NCBI RefSeq assembly: GCF_030848475.1
Contig: NZ_JAVDDS010000009.1
Span: forward strand, 42,353 to 106,352
Length of the DNA stretch: 64,000 nucleotides
Origin: Herbivorax alkaliphila
GTDB taxonomy: Bacteria > Bacillota > Clostridia > Acetivibrionales > Acetivibrionaceae
Direction: 5' to 3'
The notes under the pieces are model-generated. The model saw only the letters and a list, made by a program, of their open reading frames with translations. It did not search any database and was not told the origin of the DNA. The position numbers were made by a program, and so were the translations under genes. Position 1 is the first letter of the stretch, and every line of letters begins with the position of its first letter. This document shows, in pieces, positions 16,976 to 26,222 of this stretch.

Positions 16976-17653
16976 ATGAATAACAGGAAAATTTCAATTG
17001 CAATTGACGGCCCTGCTGGTGCAGGAAAAAGTACAATCGCAAAGACTATATCAAAAAAATTAAGTATTTTATACCTAGATACTGGAGCTATGTATAGAAC
17101 AGTGGCATTAAAAGCAATCAATGAAAACATTGATACAGTTGATGAGGACAAATTATCAAAACTTGTTAAAAATATTGATATTAAAATTATCTTTTCTGAA
17201 AATGAGCAAAAAATTTTTTTAGATGGCAAAGATGTCAATTCTCTTATACGAACACCACAAGTCTCTATAGGGGCATCAAATGTTGCAACCATTTCTAATG
17301 TACGGATAAAAATGGTTGAACTGCAAAGAGAAATAGCATCAAAAAACAGTGTAGTAATGGATGGAAGAGATATCGGTACTTATGTGCTACCTAGTGCTGA
17401 TGTTAAGGTTTTCTTAAATGCAGACATTAAAGAGAGAGCAAAGAGAAGATACCAAGAGCAAATAGCTAAAGGTGTTAAAAATATGACTTTAGAAGAGGTT
17501 TTAAAAGATATTCAGTATAGAGATAAAAATGACAGCAACAGAAATTTTGCACCACTTACTAAAGCATCGGATGCTATAGAAATTGACACAACAAATATGT
17601 CAATAGACCAAGTAGTAAATACAATTTTGGGGTATGTGAAAAATTATGGGTAA
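16976..17653 (+). CDS. cmk: Cytidylate kinase
   Basis: 225 residues. It phosphorylates CMP/dCMP with ATP in pyrimidine salvage. P-loop IDGPAGAGKSTIAKTISKKL at the N-terminus; LDTGAMYRTVALKA and MDGRDIGTYVLPSADVKVFLNA are CMP-kinase signatures, and the lid arginines lie in KERAKRRYQEQ. RBS GAGGGAG at 16963-16969. The downstream plsC start overlaps its end by 8 bp, indicating translational coupling. Confidence 0.96.
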   Translation: MNNRKISIAIDGPAGAGKSTIAKTISKKLSILYLDTGAMYRTVALKAINENIDTVDEDKLSKLVKNIDIKIIFSENEQKIFLDGKDVNSLIRTPQVSIGASNVATISNVRIKMVELQREIASKNSVVMDGRDIGTYVLPSADVKVFLNADIKERAKRRYQEQIAKGVKNMTLEEVLKDIQYRDKNDSNRNFAPLTKASDAIEIDTTNMSIDQVVNTILGYVKNYG

Positions 17654-18230
17654 AAAAATATTAAAAATGATTCTTTTTATAATCTTTTCTATTTTTTACA
17701 GAGTACAAATTATTGGCAAGGAAAATATTCCCCAAAAGGGAGCTGTTCTTTTGTGCAGCAATCATGTTAGTGAGTTGGACATGTTCTTTATTGGTTATAG
17801 AATAAAACGATTAGTTCACTATATGGCAAAAGAAGAGCTTTTTAAAAATCCCCTTTTAGGAGTTATTATAAAAAACCTAGGAGCTTTTCCTGTGAAAAGA
17901 GGAAAAGGTGATATTGGAGCTATAAAAACATCTTTAAAACTTCTATCAGAAGGGCATATTGTTGGTATTTTTCCTGAAGGTACAAGAAAGAAAAAAAACA
18001 ATAAAGAGATAAAAGCTAAAGGTGGAGCAGCTCTTTTAGCTCAAAAGTCACAGTCACCTGTTTTGCCTGTTTTAGTTGACGGTAATTACAAGCTTTTTAG
18101 TAAAATTAAAATAATTTTTGGAAAACCATTTAGACTTGATTTAGATAAAAATAAGAAATATACTAATAGTGAGTTATCATTGGAAAGTGAAAAAATTATG
18201 AAAAAAATTAATTCTCTTTTGGAGGAATAG
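17646..18230 (+). CDS. plsC: 1-acyl-sn-glycerol-3-phosphate acyltransferase
   Basis: A 194-residue membrane-associated acyltransferase making phosphatidic acid from lysophosphatidate. The N-terminal hydrophobic helix (ILKMILFIIFSIFYRVQIIG) anchors it. Catalytic NHVSELD (HX4D) and the acceptor-binding FPEGTRKKK are intact. It overlaps cmk by 8 bp and ends 2 bp before ispH-rpsA, so cmk-plsC-ispH/rpsA is one tightly packed unit, a common clostridial arrangement. Confidence 0.95.
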   Translation: MGKKILKMILFIIFSIFYRVQIIGKENIPQKGAVLLCSNHVSELDMFFIGYRIKRLVHYMAKEELFKNPLLGVIIKNLGAFPVKRGKGDIGAIKTSLKLLSEGHIVGIFPEGTRKKKNNKEIKAKGGAALLAQKSQSPVLPVLVDGNYKLFSKIKIIFGKPFRLDLDKNKKYTNSELSLESEKIMKKINSLLEE

Positions 18231-18232
18231 AA

Positions 18233-20296
18233 TTGGAAATTGTTGTAGCTAAGTCAGCAGGATTTTGTTTTGGAGTTAATAATGCTGTAAATATGGTTTA
18301 TGAAATGCTTGAGACAAACGGAAAGCAAATATATACCTTTGGACCTATCATTCATAATGACCAAGTGGTAAGTTATCTTAGTGAAAAGGGTGTAAAAACT
18401 GTTGAAGATATAAATGATATTAATGGAAAAGGTCATATTGTTATTAGAGCACATGGTGTTACACCAATTATATATAAGAAGATTAAAGATAAGGGGTTGA
18501 TTTTGGAAGATGCTACATGTCCATATGTGAAAAAAATACACAATCTTGTAGAAGAAAAAAGTAACCAAGACTACAGGATAATCATTGTGGGTGATAGAAA
18601 TCATCCCGAAGTAATTGGAATTAATGGGTGGTGTAACAACAGTGCCTATATAGTTAATAGTGTTGACGATGCAAAACTACTAAAAAAAAGTGATAAAAAA
18701 ATCTGTGTTGTAGCACAAACAACTATAACCAAAGAAAAATGGCATGAAATAAATGAATGTTTAAAAGAACAATTTAAAAACATTTCAAAATTTGATACAA
18801 TATGTAATGCCACAAGTAAAAGACAGAGCGAAGTGAAGGAAATATCTAAAATTGTAGATTTAATGATAATAGTTGGGGGTAAAAACAGTTCAAACACCCA
18901 AAAGCTTTTTGATATTTCTAAAAAACACTGTGCTATGACTTTTAAAGTACAAACATCCGGTGATTTACCGCCGATAGATGTAGGAAAAATAAAAAAAATA
19001 GGAATTTCTGCCGGGGCTTCGACACCGGACTGGGTAATTGAGGAGGTTATTAAAAAAATGAGTGAATTAAACAATCAGGAAACAGTGAAAAATGAAGAAA
19101 AACAAGATGACATTAATTTTGCCGATGCTTTTGAAGATTCTTTTGTAAGAATACAGCCAGGAGATATTATAACTGGAAAAGTAATTGGTTTTAATGCTAA
19201 TGAAGTTTTTGTAGACTTAGGATACAAGTCTGATGGAATAATATCTCTTGACGAGTATACTGATGTGCCAGACTTCAAATTGGAAGATGACATAAAAGTA
19301 GGCGATGAAATTGAAGTGTTTGTTCAAAAGATTAATGATGGAGAGGGCAATGTGAAGCTTTCTAAAAAGCAGGTTGACGCAATTAAGTCTTGGGATGAAA
19401 TAGAAAAGGCTTATGAGGATAAAACTCCAGTTAAAGCTGTTGTAGTTGAAGTTGTCAAAGGTGGAGTGGTTACAAGCTGCAATGGAGTGCGAATTTTTGT
19501 GCCTGGATCTCAACTAAGTGACAGATATGTAAAAGATTTAAGAGAATATCTAAAAAGAACTCTTGAATTAAGGATTATTGACTTTAATCAAAAGAGACGC
19601 AAATTAGTTGGATCTGCAAGGGTACTTATTGAAGAAAAAAATAAAAAGGCCTCAAAAGAAGTGTGGGAAAATATCGAAGAGGGCAAAATTTATAGTGGAG
19701 TTGTTAAAAGTCTTACTAGCTTTGGCGCTTTTGTTGATATTGGAGGCGTAGATGGACTTGTCCATGTTTCTGAATTGTCATGGTCTAGAGTAAAACATCC
19801 TTCGGAAGTTCTCAAAGTAGGGGACACTGTGGAAGTATTTGTTTTAAGCTTTGATAAAGACAAGAAAAAAATATCTTTAGGATACAGAAAACAAGAAGAT
19901 AATCCGTGGTTTAAAGTAGGTCAAATGTATAAAGAAGGTGTTATTGTTACTGTAAAGGTTTTAAGAATGGCATCTTTTGGAGCATTTGTTGAAATTATAA
20001 AAGGCGTTGATGGGCTTGTTCATATCTCACAGATATCAAACAAGCATGTTGCAAAAGTTGAAGATGTTTTAAAGGTTGGAATGGAAGTTGATGCTAAGAT
20101 AATTGAAATGGACATTGAAAACAAAAAAATAAGTCTTAGCATTAAAGAAGTAAATCCAATAGACCCTACTGACGATAAATTGCCTAAAGGTGAGAAAAAG
20201 GCTGATGAAGCTCAGGAAACAGAGCACAAAGAAGATATGGGCATTACATTAGGTGATGTTGTAAAAACTGAAACAGATGATGAGCCTAAAGAGTGA
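18233..20296 (+). CDS. Fused 4-hydroxy-3-methylbut-2-enyl diphosphate reductase (IspH) and ribosomal protein S1
   Basis: A 687-residue bifunctional protein. Residues ~1-280 are IspH, the last enzyme of the MEP isoprenoid pathway, with the three 4Fe-4S cysteines in AGFCFGV, DATCPYV and DTICNATSKRQ. After an acidic linker, residues ~300-660 contain four S1 RNA-binding domains (for example YSGVVKSLTSFGAFVDIGGVDGL). The C-terminal ~40 residues are acidic and lysine-rich. The TTG start at 18233 is supported by GGAGG at 18221-18225. The fusion is known from Clostridia. It couples isoprenoid synthesis and translation in one polypeptide; whether the halves are processed is unknown. Confidence 0.96.
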   Translation: MEIVVAKSAGFCFGVNNAVNMVYEMLETNGKQIYTFGPIIHNDQVVSYLSEKGVKTVEDINDINGKGHIVIRAHGVTPIIYKKIKDKGLILEDATCPYVKKIHNLVEEKSNQDYRIIIVGDRNHPEVIGINGWCNNSAYIVNSVDDAKLLKKSDKKICVVAQTTITKEKWHEINECLKEQFKNISKFDTICNATSKRQSEVKEISKIVDLMIIVGGKNSSNTQKLFDISKKHCAMTFKVQTSGDLPPIDVGKIKKIGISAGASTPDWVIEEVIKKMSELNNQETVKNEEKQDDINFADAFEDSFVRIQPGDIITGKVIGFNANEVFVDLGYKSDGIISLDEYTDVPDFKLEDDIKVGDEIEVFVQKINDGEGNVKLSKKQVDAIKSWDEIEKAYEDKTPVKAVVVEVVKGGVVTSCNGVRIFVPGSQLSDRYVKDLREYLKRTLELRIIDFNQKRRKLVGSARVLIEEKNKKASKEVWENIEEGKIYSGVVKSLTSFGAFVDIGGVDGLVHVSELSWSRVKHPSEVLKVGDTVEVFVLSFDKDKKKISLGYRKQEDNPWFKVGQMYKEGVIVTVKVLRMASFGAFVEIIKGVDGLVHISQISNKHVAKVEDVLKVGMEVDAKIIEMDIENKKISLSIKEVNPIDPTDDKLPKGEKKADEAQETEHKEDMGITLGDVVKTETDDEPKE

Positions 20297-20358
20297 GTGA
20301 ACTCGTTTAGCTAAAGCTAAACATTGAGACTTTAGGTGGAGTCTTAGAATAAGATAAA
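20297..20358 (+). repeat. Family A hairpin element, short (62 bp) copy
   Basis: GTGAACTCGTTTAGCTAAAG begins at the base after the TGA stop. It contains the perfect hairpin GTTTAGC TAAA GCTAAAC and ends AGGTGGAGTCTTAGAATAAGATAAA. The internal second hairpin of the long copies is missing. The copy at 27865 has the same 62-bp structure. Confidence 0.85.
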
Positions 20359-20375
20359 GCCTATGAATTTTACCT

Positions 20376-20409
20376 AAAAACCAGGAAGAATTAATTCTTC
20401 CTGGTTTTT
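20376..20409. terminator. Strong terminator after ispH-rpsA
   Basis: A perfect 34-bp palindrome, AAAAACCAGGAAGAA joined through TTAA to TTCTTCCTGGTTTTT. The long stem with A and T tracts can terminate transcription in both directions. Confidence 0.85.
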
Positions 20410-20454
20410 GAAGATTAATTTCGCAAATTTTAACACATACTATTTATTATGCGT

Positions 20455-20472
20455 ATTCACAAACTTGTGAAT
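20455..20472. promoter_or_regulatory. Inverted repeat upstream of ndk, possible operator
   Basis: ATTCACAA AC TTGTGAAT is a perfect 8-bp inverted repeat with a 2-bp centre, 90 bp before ndk. It resembles a dimeric repressor site; no regulator is assigned. Confidence 0.35.
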
Positions 20473-20562
20473 TTAATTTAACCTTTATTTTTTTGAAATA
20501 ATATGTTAAAATATATTTATACCAATTAAGTCTTTATACTATTATCACAAAAAGGAGAAAAT

Positions 20563-20985
20563 ATGGAGAGAACATTGGTTATCTTAAAACCCGATTCTGT
20601 GCGAAGAAAACTTATAGGAGAAATAATCTCACGATTTGAAAGAAAAAATTTTACCATAACTCACATGAAAATGATGAAAATTAAAAAAGAAACTGCTAGA
20701 TTACATTATGCTCATGTAGAAGGATCACCTATTTTTGAAGACATGATAAAATATATGACCTCTGGTTCTGTTATAACTATGATTGTTTCAGGAAACAAGG
20801 TTATATCAGCAATTCGTAATATGATTGGAAAAACCAGTTCTTTTGACTCTTTGCCTGGCACAATAAGAGGCGATTTTGGCTCTCATCGTTTTGAAAACTT
20901 AATGCATGCATCTGATTCTGTTGAAAGTGCTGAATTAGAAATAAAAAGGTTTTTCCCTGAACTTAGGGATTTGCTCAGTGATTAA
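20563..20985 (+). CDS. ndk: Nucleoside diphosphate kinase
   Basis: 140 residues. It transfers phosphate from ATP to NDPs through a phosphohistidine. The start MERTLVILKPDSVRRKLIGEI is the family signature. The active-site region reads NLMHASDSVESAELEIKRFFPE, with the conserved His. Length is typical. RBS AAAGGAG at 20551-20557. A lone cheR follows 23 bp later, probably co-transcribed. Confidence 0.96.
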   Translation: MERTLVILKPDSVRRKLIGEIISRFERKNFTITHMKMMKIKKETARLHYAHVEGSPIFEDMIKYMTSGSVITMIVSGNKVISAIRNMIGKTSSFDSLPGTIRGDFGSHRFENLMHASDSVESAELEIKRFFPELRDLLSD

Positions 20986-21008
20986 TTATTAGAATGGAGA
21001 TGCCGCAC

Positions 21009-21791
21009 ATGACTATGAATTATGAGGGCTTTAAAGAAGAAATTTATAAAATAAGTGGTATTGATCTTAGTCTTTATAAAGAGAGACAAATGAAAAGAAG
21101 AATTAATGCTTTAATACAAAAAAAGAACTTTGACGGATATCAGTCGTATATTGATGCACTCAAAGTTGATAGAGAACTTTATAATGAGTTTATAAACTAC
21201 ATGACTATAAATGTTTCAGAATTTTATAGAAATCCTGAGCAATGGAATAAGTTAAGAGAAATTATTTTCCCCATGCTTTTAAAAAAAAATAGAAACCTAA
21301 ATATTTGGAGTGCTGCCTGTTCTAGTGGTGATGAACCATATACTCTTGCAATGATATTAAATGAATTTGTGCCTCTTAAAAATATAAAAGTCATAGCAAC
21401 TGATATAGATAAGGACATTCTTAAAAGAGCAAAAAAAGGCACCTATACTGAAAAAAGCGTTGCAAACCTTCCTAAATCTTATTTAAAAAAGTACTTTACA
21501 CACGATGGCAAAAATTTTCAAATAAATGACGAAATAAAACGATGCATTAATTTTAAGCATCATAATTTATTAGCTGATGAATATCCACCTAACTGTGATT
21601 TAATTGTTTGTAGAAATGTTTTGATTTATTTTACAGAAGAGGCTAAAATTCAAATATACAAAAATTTTAATAAGTCTTTAACCTCTTCAGGAATATTATT
21701 TGTTGGTAGTACAGAGCAAATACTTCTTTATGCAAATTATAATTTAAAACCTATTCAAACTTTTTTTTATCAAAAAGAAAAAGATTTATAA
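21009..21791 (+). CDS. cheR: CheR-type protein-glutamate O-methyltransferase
   Basis: About 260 residues. It methylates glutamates of chemoreceptors using SAM. The N-terminal all-alpha CheR domain (YKISGIDLSLYKERQMKRRINALI) precedes a Rossmann SAM-binding domain (IWSAACSSGDEPYTLAM, CDLIVCRNVLIYFTEE). The frame opens at 20994, but GGAGA at 20996-21000 points to ATG 21009. No other chemotaxis gene is in the window, so this is an orphan placed with ndk. Confidence 0.92.
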   Translation: MTMNYEGFKEEIYKISGIDLSLYKERQMKRRINALIQKKNFDGYQSYIDALKVDRELYNEFINYMTINVSEFYRNPEQWNKLREIIFPMLLKKNRNLNIWSAACSSGDEPYTLAMILNEFVPLKNIKVIATDIDKDILKRAKKGTYTEKSVANLPKSYLKKYFTHDGKNFQINDEIKRCINFKHHNLLADEYPPNCDLIVCRNVLIYFTEEAKIQIYKNFNKSLTSSGILFVGSTEQILLYANYNLKPIQTFFYQKEKDL

Positions 21792-21843
21792 CAAAGCATA
21801 CTAACAGCCATTTTCGGTAATAATATTACTGGAGGTGGTTTTT

Positions 21844-22122
21844 TTGGTTGTTGCAATTGAAAGGGGACTTGAAAACCTAAAAAATAAACTTGAAAAAAGA
21901 GGTTTCAATGTTGTTTACATTGAAAATTATAATTATCCTGTTGATGCAATTATATATGAAAGAAATTTCTTTAATATTTCTCATGTTTCAAGAAACAACA
22001 TGCCTGAAGCCACTATGGGTGAAAGGTGCTCTTATGGAGTGCTTATGATTAATTCAAAGGGTAAAACTATTAACGAAATTGAGGACATGCTAAAAAAAAG
22101 ATATTATACTCCATTATTTTAA
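21844..22122 (+). CDS. YkuS/UPF0180-family small protein
   Basis: About 92 residues, unknown function. The layout resembles B. subtilis YkuS (UPF0180): VAIERGLENLKNKLEKRGFNVVYIEN, a variable middle, and a C-terminal GVLMINSKGKTINEIEDML. The start is probably TTG 21844, because GGAGG at 21831-21835 is correctly spaced for it and overlaps the GTG at 21835. It stands alone between cheR and the sulfur-relay genes. Confidence 0.65.
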   Translation: MVVAIERGLENLKNKLEKRGFNVVYIENYNYPVDAIIYERNFFNISHVSRNNMPEATMGERCSYGVLMINSKGKTINEIEDMLKKRYYTPLF

Positions 22123-22200
22123 ATTTTTCTTTTAATACATATTTAAAGCTAAAATTTAAAAACCTAAGAACAATTCTTTCTAATAGATAAACAAAAAATA

Positions 22201-22229
22201 TTGACAATCCCAATCTGGAGTGCTAATCT
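22201..22229 (+). promoter_or_regulatory. Putative extended -10 promoter of the nifS-nifU unit
   Basis: TTGACA (22201-22206), a 17-nt spacer and TAATCT (22224-22229) preceded by TGC, an extended -10. It lies about 160 bp before nifS, leaving a long leader in which no riboswitch was recognised. Confidence 0.5.
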
Positions 22230-22388
22230 AGTTGATATAAATATTCAATAATATTAAACTTACAAAATAATACTAATTGATATAAAAGATTATCTCTTTA
22301 TGTCATATTATAATTCGTAAAATGTTTTAACAATTTATTTTAGGGAATAAATAATAGGAAACTAGTATTAATATAAGGGGTAATAATT

Positions 22389-23570
22389 ATGGACAAAAAG
22401 ACAATATATTTTGATCACGCAGCAACAACGCCTATAAGCACTGAAGTTTTAGAAGAGATGCTTCCATATTTTACTGAAAACTTTGGTAATCCTTCATCCA
22501 TATATTCCCTTGGAAGAGAAAGCAAGAAGGCTTTAGAAGAAGCTCGTGAAAAAGTGTCTAAAGCTGTTGGCTCAAATCCAAGAGAAATATTTTTTACCGG
22601 TTCAGGAACTGAGGCAGATAATTGGGCTGTAAAAGGTGTGGCTTATGCTAATAAGGACAAAGGTAACCATATTATCACTACAAACATAGAACACCATGCT
22701 GTTATGCACGCATGTCAGTACTTAGAGAGTGATGGGTTTGAAGTAACATATTTGCCTGTTGATGAAAATGGTCTTGTTTCTGCGAATGAAGTTTTAAAAG
22801 CAATTAGACCTGATACAATACTTATAACAATTATGTTTGCAAACAATGAAATAGGCACAATTCAGCCTATTAAAGAAATTGGTAAAATCGCTAGAGATAA
22901 AGGTGTATTTTTCCACACTGATGCTGTACAAGCAGTAGGAACTGTGCCTATAGACGTTAACGACTTAAATATTGACCTTTTATCTTTGTCATCTCACAAG
23001 TTTTATGGACCTAAAGGTGTAGGTGCTTTATATGTTAAAAAAGGGGTAAGAATTACTTCCTTTATGCATGGAGGAGCCCAAGAAAGAGGTCGAAGGGCAA
23101 GTACTGAAAATGTTGCAGGAATAGTAGGGCTTGGAAAAGCAATTCAGCTTGCAACTAAAAATATAGAAGAAAACAACAAAAAACTTATAGGCTTAAGAGA
23201 TCGAACAATTGAAGAAGTAATGGAAAAGATACCTTTTACAAAATTAAACGGAGACAGACAAAACCGCCTTCCAGGCAATATTAATTTTTCTTTTGAATTT
23301 ATTGAAGGTGAGTCCCTTTTACTTATGCTTGATATGAAAGGTATTGCAGCTTCAAGTGGGTCTGCCTGCACATCAGGATCTTTAGATCCTTCACATGTTC
23401 TTCTTGCAATTGGTCTTCCTCATGAAATAGCTCATGGATCGCTGAGAATTACTTTTGGAAAAGACAACACACACGAAGACATTGATTTACTTATGAAAGA
23501 ATTACCTGAAATTGTTGAGAGACTGAGAGAAATGTCTCCATTATATGAAAAAGTGAAAAGAGGGAAATAA
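22389..23570 (+). CDS. Cysteine desulfurase (NifS/IscS family)
   Basis: A 393-residue PLP enzyme that takes sulfur from cysteine as an enzyme persulfide. IYFDHAATTPIS is the N-terminal family motif; the PLP lysine lies in SLSSHKFYGPKGVGALYV, and the catalytic Cys in SSGSACTSGSLDPSHVL. Start ATG 22389 with AAGGGG just upstream. The scaffold gene nifU begins 1 bp after its stop, and mnmA follows, so it likely feeds both Fe-S cluster assembly and tRNA thiolation. Confidence 0.95.
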   Translation: MDKKTIYFDHAATTPISTEVLEEMLPYFTENFGNPSSIYSLGRESKKALEEAREKVSKAVGSNPREIFFTGSGTEADNWAVKGVAYANKDKGNHIITTNIEHHAVMHACQYLESDGFEVTYLPVDENGLVSANEVLKAIRPDTILITIMFANNEIGTIQPIKEIGKIARDKGVFFHTDAVQAVGTVPIDVNDLNIDLLSLSSHKFYGPKGVGALYVKKGVRITSFMHGGAQERGRRASTENVAGIVGLGKAIQLATKNIEENNKKLIGLRDRTIEEVMEKIPFTKLNGDRQNRLPGNINFSFEFIEGESLLLMLDMKGIAASSGSACTSGSLDPSHVLLAIGLPHEIAHGSLRITFGKDNTHEDIDLLMKELPEIVERLREMSPLYEKVKRGK

Positions 23571-23571
23571 T

Positions 23572-24009
23572 ATGTATAGTGAAAAAGTTATGGATCATTT
23601 TTCAAATCCAAGAAATGTTGGAGAAATCGAAAATGCAGATGGAATTGGTGAAGTTGGAAATGCCAAATGCGGAGATATTATGAAAATGTATCTTAAAATT
23701 GAAGACGATAAAATAGTTGATGCTAAATTTAAAACTTTTGGGTGTGGTGCAGCTGTTGCTACAAGCAGTATGTCTACAGAACTTATAATAGGCAAGACTG
23801 TTGATGAAGCCTTAAATATAACAAACAAATCTGTTGCAGAGGCTTTAGATGGGTTACCACCTGCTAAAATGCACTGTTCAAATCTAGCAGAAGAAGCTAT
23901 ACAGGCTGCAATAGAAAATTATAAAGTAAAAAATGGTCTTAAAGAAGAGGAAAGTGGATGTATTTCCTGCTGTAAAAGGTGCGAAGATATAAACCATGAT
24001 ATAGACTAG
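23572..24009 (+). CDS. Fe-S cluster scaffold protein NifU/IscU
   Basis: A 145-residue NifU N-terminal-type scaffold. The three ligand cysteines are in GNAKCGDIM, TFGCGAAVA and MHCSNLAEEA, and DHFSNPRNVGE is a family motif. The C-terminus adds a cysteine-rich tail (GCISCCKRCEDINHDID) not needed for the core scaffold. It starts 1 bp after nifS, so it is translated with it. Confidence 0.94.
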   Translation: MYSEKVMDHFSNPRNVGEIENADGIGEVGNAKCGDIMKMYLKIEDDKIVDAKFKTFGCGAAVATSSMSTELIIGKTVDEALNITNKSVAEALDGLPPAKMHCSNLAEEAIQAAIENYKVKNGLKEEESGCISCCKRCEDINHDID

Positions 24010-24145
24010 AAATTTAGCTCAACTTAAAACCAAAATTTGAATTTTCAGGTGGAGTAAAATCTCCACCTGAAATTATAAGAAAAATGGGTGTGCATCATAC
24101 ACCTAAAAAAACTTCACCTTATAAAAGGTAGGGTTTTAGAATTGA
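24010..24145 (+). repeat. Degenerate family A-related hairpin cluster
   Basis: Downstream of nifU: TTTAGCTCAAC at the left, hairpin TTTCAGGTGGAG TAAAAT CTCCACCTGAAA, a second AGGTG-based pairing, ACTTCACCTTATAAAAGGTAGGGTTTTAGAATTGAATAG at the right. It keeps the order of the long family A copies with many substitutions. The strong hairpin may terminate nifS-nifU transcription before mnmA. Confidence 0.55.
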
Positions 24146-24168
24146 ATAGAAGGTGGAATTGATACGAA

Positions 24169-25251
24169 ATGTCTAAAGAAAAAGTTATGATTGGTATGAG
24201 CGGTGGCGTTGACAGTTCTGTAGCTGCTGCTGTGCTTTTAGAAAAAGGTTATGAAGTAATAGGTGTTACCATGAAGATATGGCCTGAAATAAATGCTGAT
24301 ACAAAGCAAGCGGAAGGAGGATGTTGTTCTCTTTCTGCTGTTGATGATGCTAGAAGAGTTGCATACAAGTTGGGCATTCCTTATTATGTAATGAACTTTC
24401 AGGATGTATTTGAAAATAAGGTAATTGACTACTTTAAAGATGAATATTTAAAAGGCAAAACACCTAACCCTTGCATTGCCTGTAACAGATATGTTAAATT
24501 TGAAGCTATGCTTCAAAAAGCATTATCTATGGGAATAGATTATGTAGCTACAGGACATTATGCCATTATTGAATATGATAAAAACTTAAAAAGGTACTTA
24601 TTAAAAAAATCAGTAACTCAAAAAAAAGATCAGACATATGCACTATATAATTTAAATCAACACCAACTTTCCAAAATACTAATGCCTATAGGTGATTATA
24701 CAAAAGACCATGTACGCGAAATTGCAAAAGATTTAGATCTTGATGTAGCTTCTAAACCTGACAGCCAAGAAATATGTTTTGTTGAAGATAATAATTATGC
24801 TAAATTTATAAAAGAAAATACAGATAAAAAAGTTAAGTCTGGATACTTTGTTGACACAGAGGGAAATTTATTGGGAAAACATAAAGGAATAATTCACTAC
24901 ACTATAGGTCAAAGAAAAGGATTGGGAATAGCTTTTGGAAAACCTATGTATGTGGTGGGACTTGATATTGAAAATAACAATGTAATACTGGGCAAAAATG
25001 ATGAAACATTCTCTAAATCTTTGATTGCAGGTGATTTAAATTTTATAATGATTGACAAGCTAGAAGAACCTATGGAAGTAAAAGCAAAAATTCGGTACTC
25101 TGCAAAAGAAGCAGATGCAACCATTTATCCGTTAGAAGACGGAAAAGCTGAGGTTGTATTTAAACTCCCTCAGCGAGCAATAACTCCAGGACAGTCGGTT
25201 GTTTTTTATAGTGATGATATAGTTATAGGTGGAGGAGTAATCACTTTATAG
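24169..25251 (+). CDS. mnmA: tRNA-specific 2-thiouridylase MnmA
   Basis: 360 residues. It thiolates U34 of Lys, Glu and Gln tRNAs using sulfur passed from the desulfurase. The PP-loop [12 protein letters not shown] is at the N-terminus. The catalytic cysteines lie in [12 protein letters not shown] (~100) and QEICFVED (~200). The C-terminal beta-barrel ends [14 protein letters not shown]. Its 3' end overlaps the convergent PHP phosphatase gene by 11 bp. Confidence 0.96.
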   Translation: MSKEKVMIGMSGGVDSSVAAAVLLEKGYEVIGVTMKIWPEINADTKQAEGGCCSLSAVDDARRVAYKLGIPYYVMNFQDVFENKVIDYFKDEYLKGKTPNPCIACNRYVKFEAMLQKALSMGIDYVATGHYAIIEYDKNLKRYLLKKSVTQKKDQTYALYNLNQHQLSKILMPIGDYTKDHVREIAKDLDLDVASKPDSQEICFVEDNNYAKFIKENTDKKVKSGYFVDTEGNLLGKHKGIIHYTIGQRKGLGIAFGKPMYVVGLDIENNNVILGKNDETFSKSLIAGDLNFIMIDKLEEPMEVKAKIRYSAKEADATIYPLEDGKAEVVFKLPQRAITPGQSVVFYSDDIVIGGGVITL

Positions 25252-26041
25252 GCTCAAAAACAGGTTTTCTGTTTTCAAAATAAGCAATATATTTAAACCC
25301 TGCTTTTTCAATAAGTTCTTTTATATAAGAAAATTTATATGCTATATAATCCGGTGTATGTGCATCAGAACTTGTGCATATTATTTCACCACCTAATTCT
25401 CTGTAGCGATTTACAATGTCAAAGTCAGGCATTGGTGACCCTAAGTTGTATCTATATCCTGATGTATTTACCTCTAGACCTTTTCCTGAAGAAATCAATT
25501 TGCTTAAAATAGCATCAATACAATCTGAAAAATCTTTATATCTTAATGTATTGACATCATAACATCCATACCTCCTTATAAGATCTAAATGCCCCAACAC
25601 ATCAAAATTATTAAGCCCTGATACACTTTCTAAAACAGCTTCAAGATACCTACAATAGGCTTCTTTTCTTGTTTTGTCTTTGCAAAAATCTCCATTATGA
25701 AGATCTAGTTTGTCTACAATATGGGTTGAAGCTATGACAATGTCAAAATCATATTTCTCAATAATCTCTTTGGTATCTTGTATAACATGAGGTTGAATTC
25801 CAACTTCAATACCTTTAAATATTTTAATATTTTTTTTGTTATCTTGTTTTAATTTGTCAACAAACAATGAATATTTATCAAAATCAATCATAAATACATC
25901 ATCATAGTCAGGATAGTCATAGTCTAAATGATCTGTAAAAGCTATTCCATCAAGTCCTAAATTTATTGCAGTTTCAATAGCTACCTGACAATTCATTTCA
26001 CTATCTCCTGAAAAACTACTGTGAATATGGCAATCAAACAT
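25241..26041 (-). CDS. PHP-domain histidinol-phosphatase (HisJ-like)
   Basis: About 266 residues. A PHP metallo-phosphoesterase of the HisJ/HisK type, which dephosphorylates L-histidinol phosphate. Metal ligands are visible in [43 protein letters not shown] and [10 protein letters not shown]. The start ATG 26041 follows GGGAGGA; a TTG at 26056 is in frame but overlaps that site. No other his gene is nearby, so the true substrate is only likely, not proven. Confidence 0.85.
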   Translation of the reverse strand: MFDCHIHSSFSGDSEMNCQVAIETAINLGLDGIAFTDHLDYDYPDYDDVFMIDFDKYSLFVDKLKQDNKKNIKIFKGIEVGIQPHVIQDTKEIIEKYDFDIVIASTHIVDKLDLHNGDFCKDKTRKEAYCRYLEAVLESVSGLNNFDVLGHLDLIRRYGCYDVNTLRYKDFSDCIDAILSKLISSGKGLEVNTSGYRYNLGSPMPDFDIVNRYRELGGEIICTSSDAHTPDYIAYKFSYIKELIEKAGFKYIAYFENRKPVFEPIK

Positions 26042-26222
26042 TTTTGTCCTCCCCAATTTTTTTAAAATTAAATTTGAATATATCTTATTTATAAAGTATA
26101 ATTATACTTAAGTCAAGTAACTACATGTTAGGTTAAGTAATAAAAAAAGTATAATTATTATTTTTTGTTATAATAATCATTATATTGTCTTATACATTAG
26201 AAAAAGAAAGGGAATTGTTATT

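Noticed and set aside
22218..22226. GAGTGCTAA, the right half of a CIRCE (HrcA) operator, upstream of nifS
   Set aside because: The required left half TTAGCACTC at 9-nt spacing is absent (the DNA there reads ATTGACAAT), and the sequence overlaps an ordinary extended -10. nifS is not a heat-shock gene.
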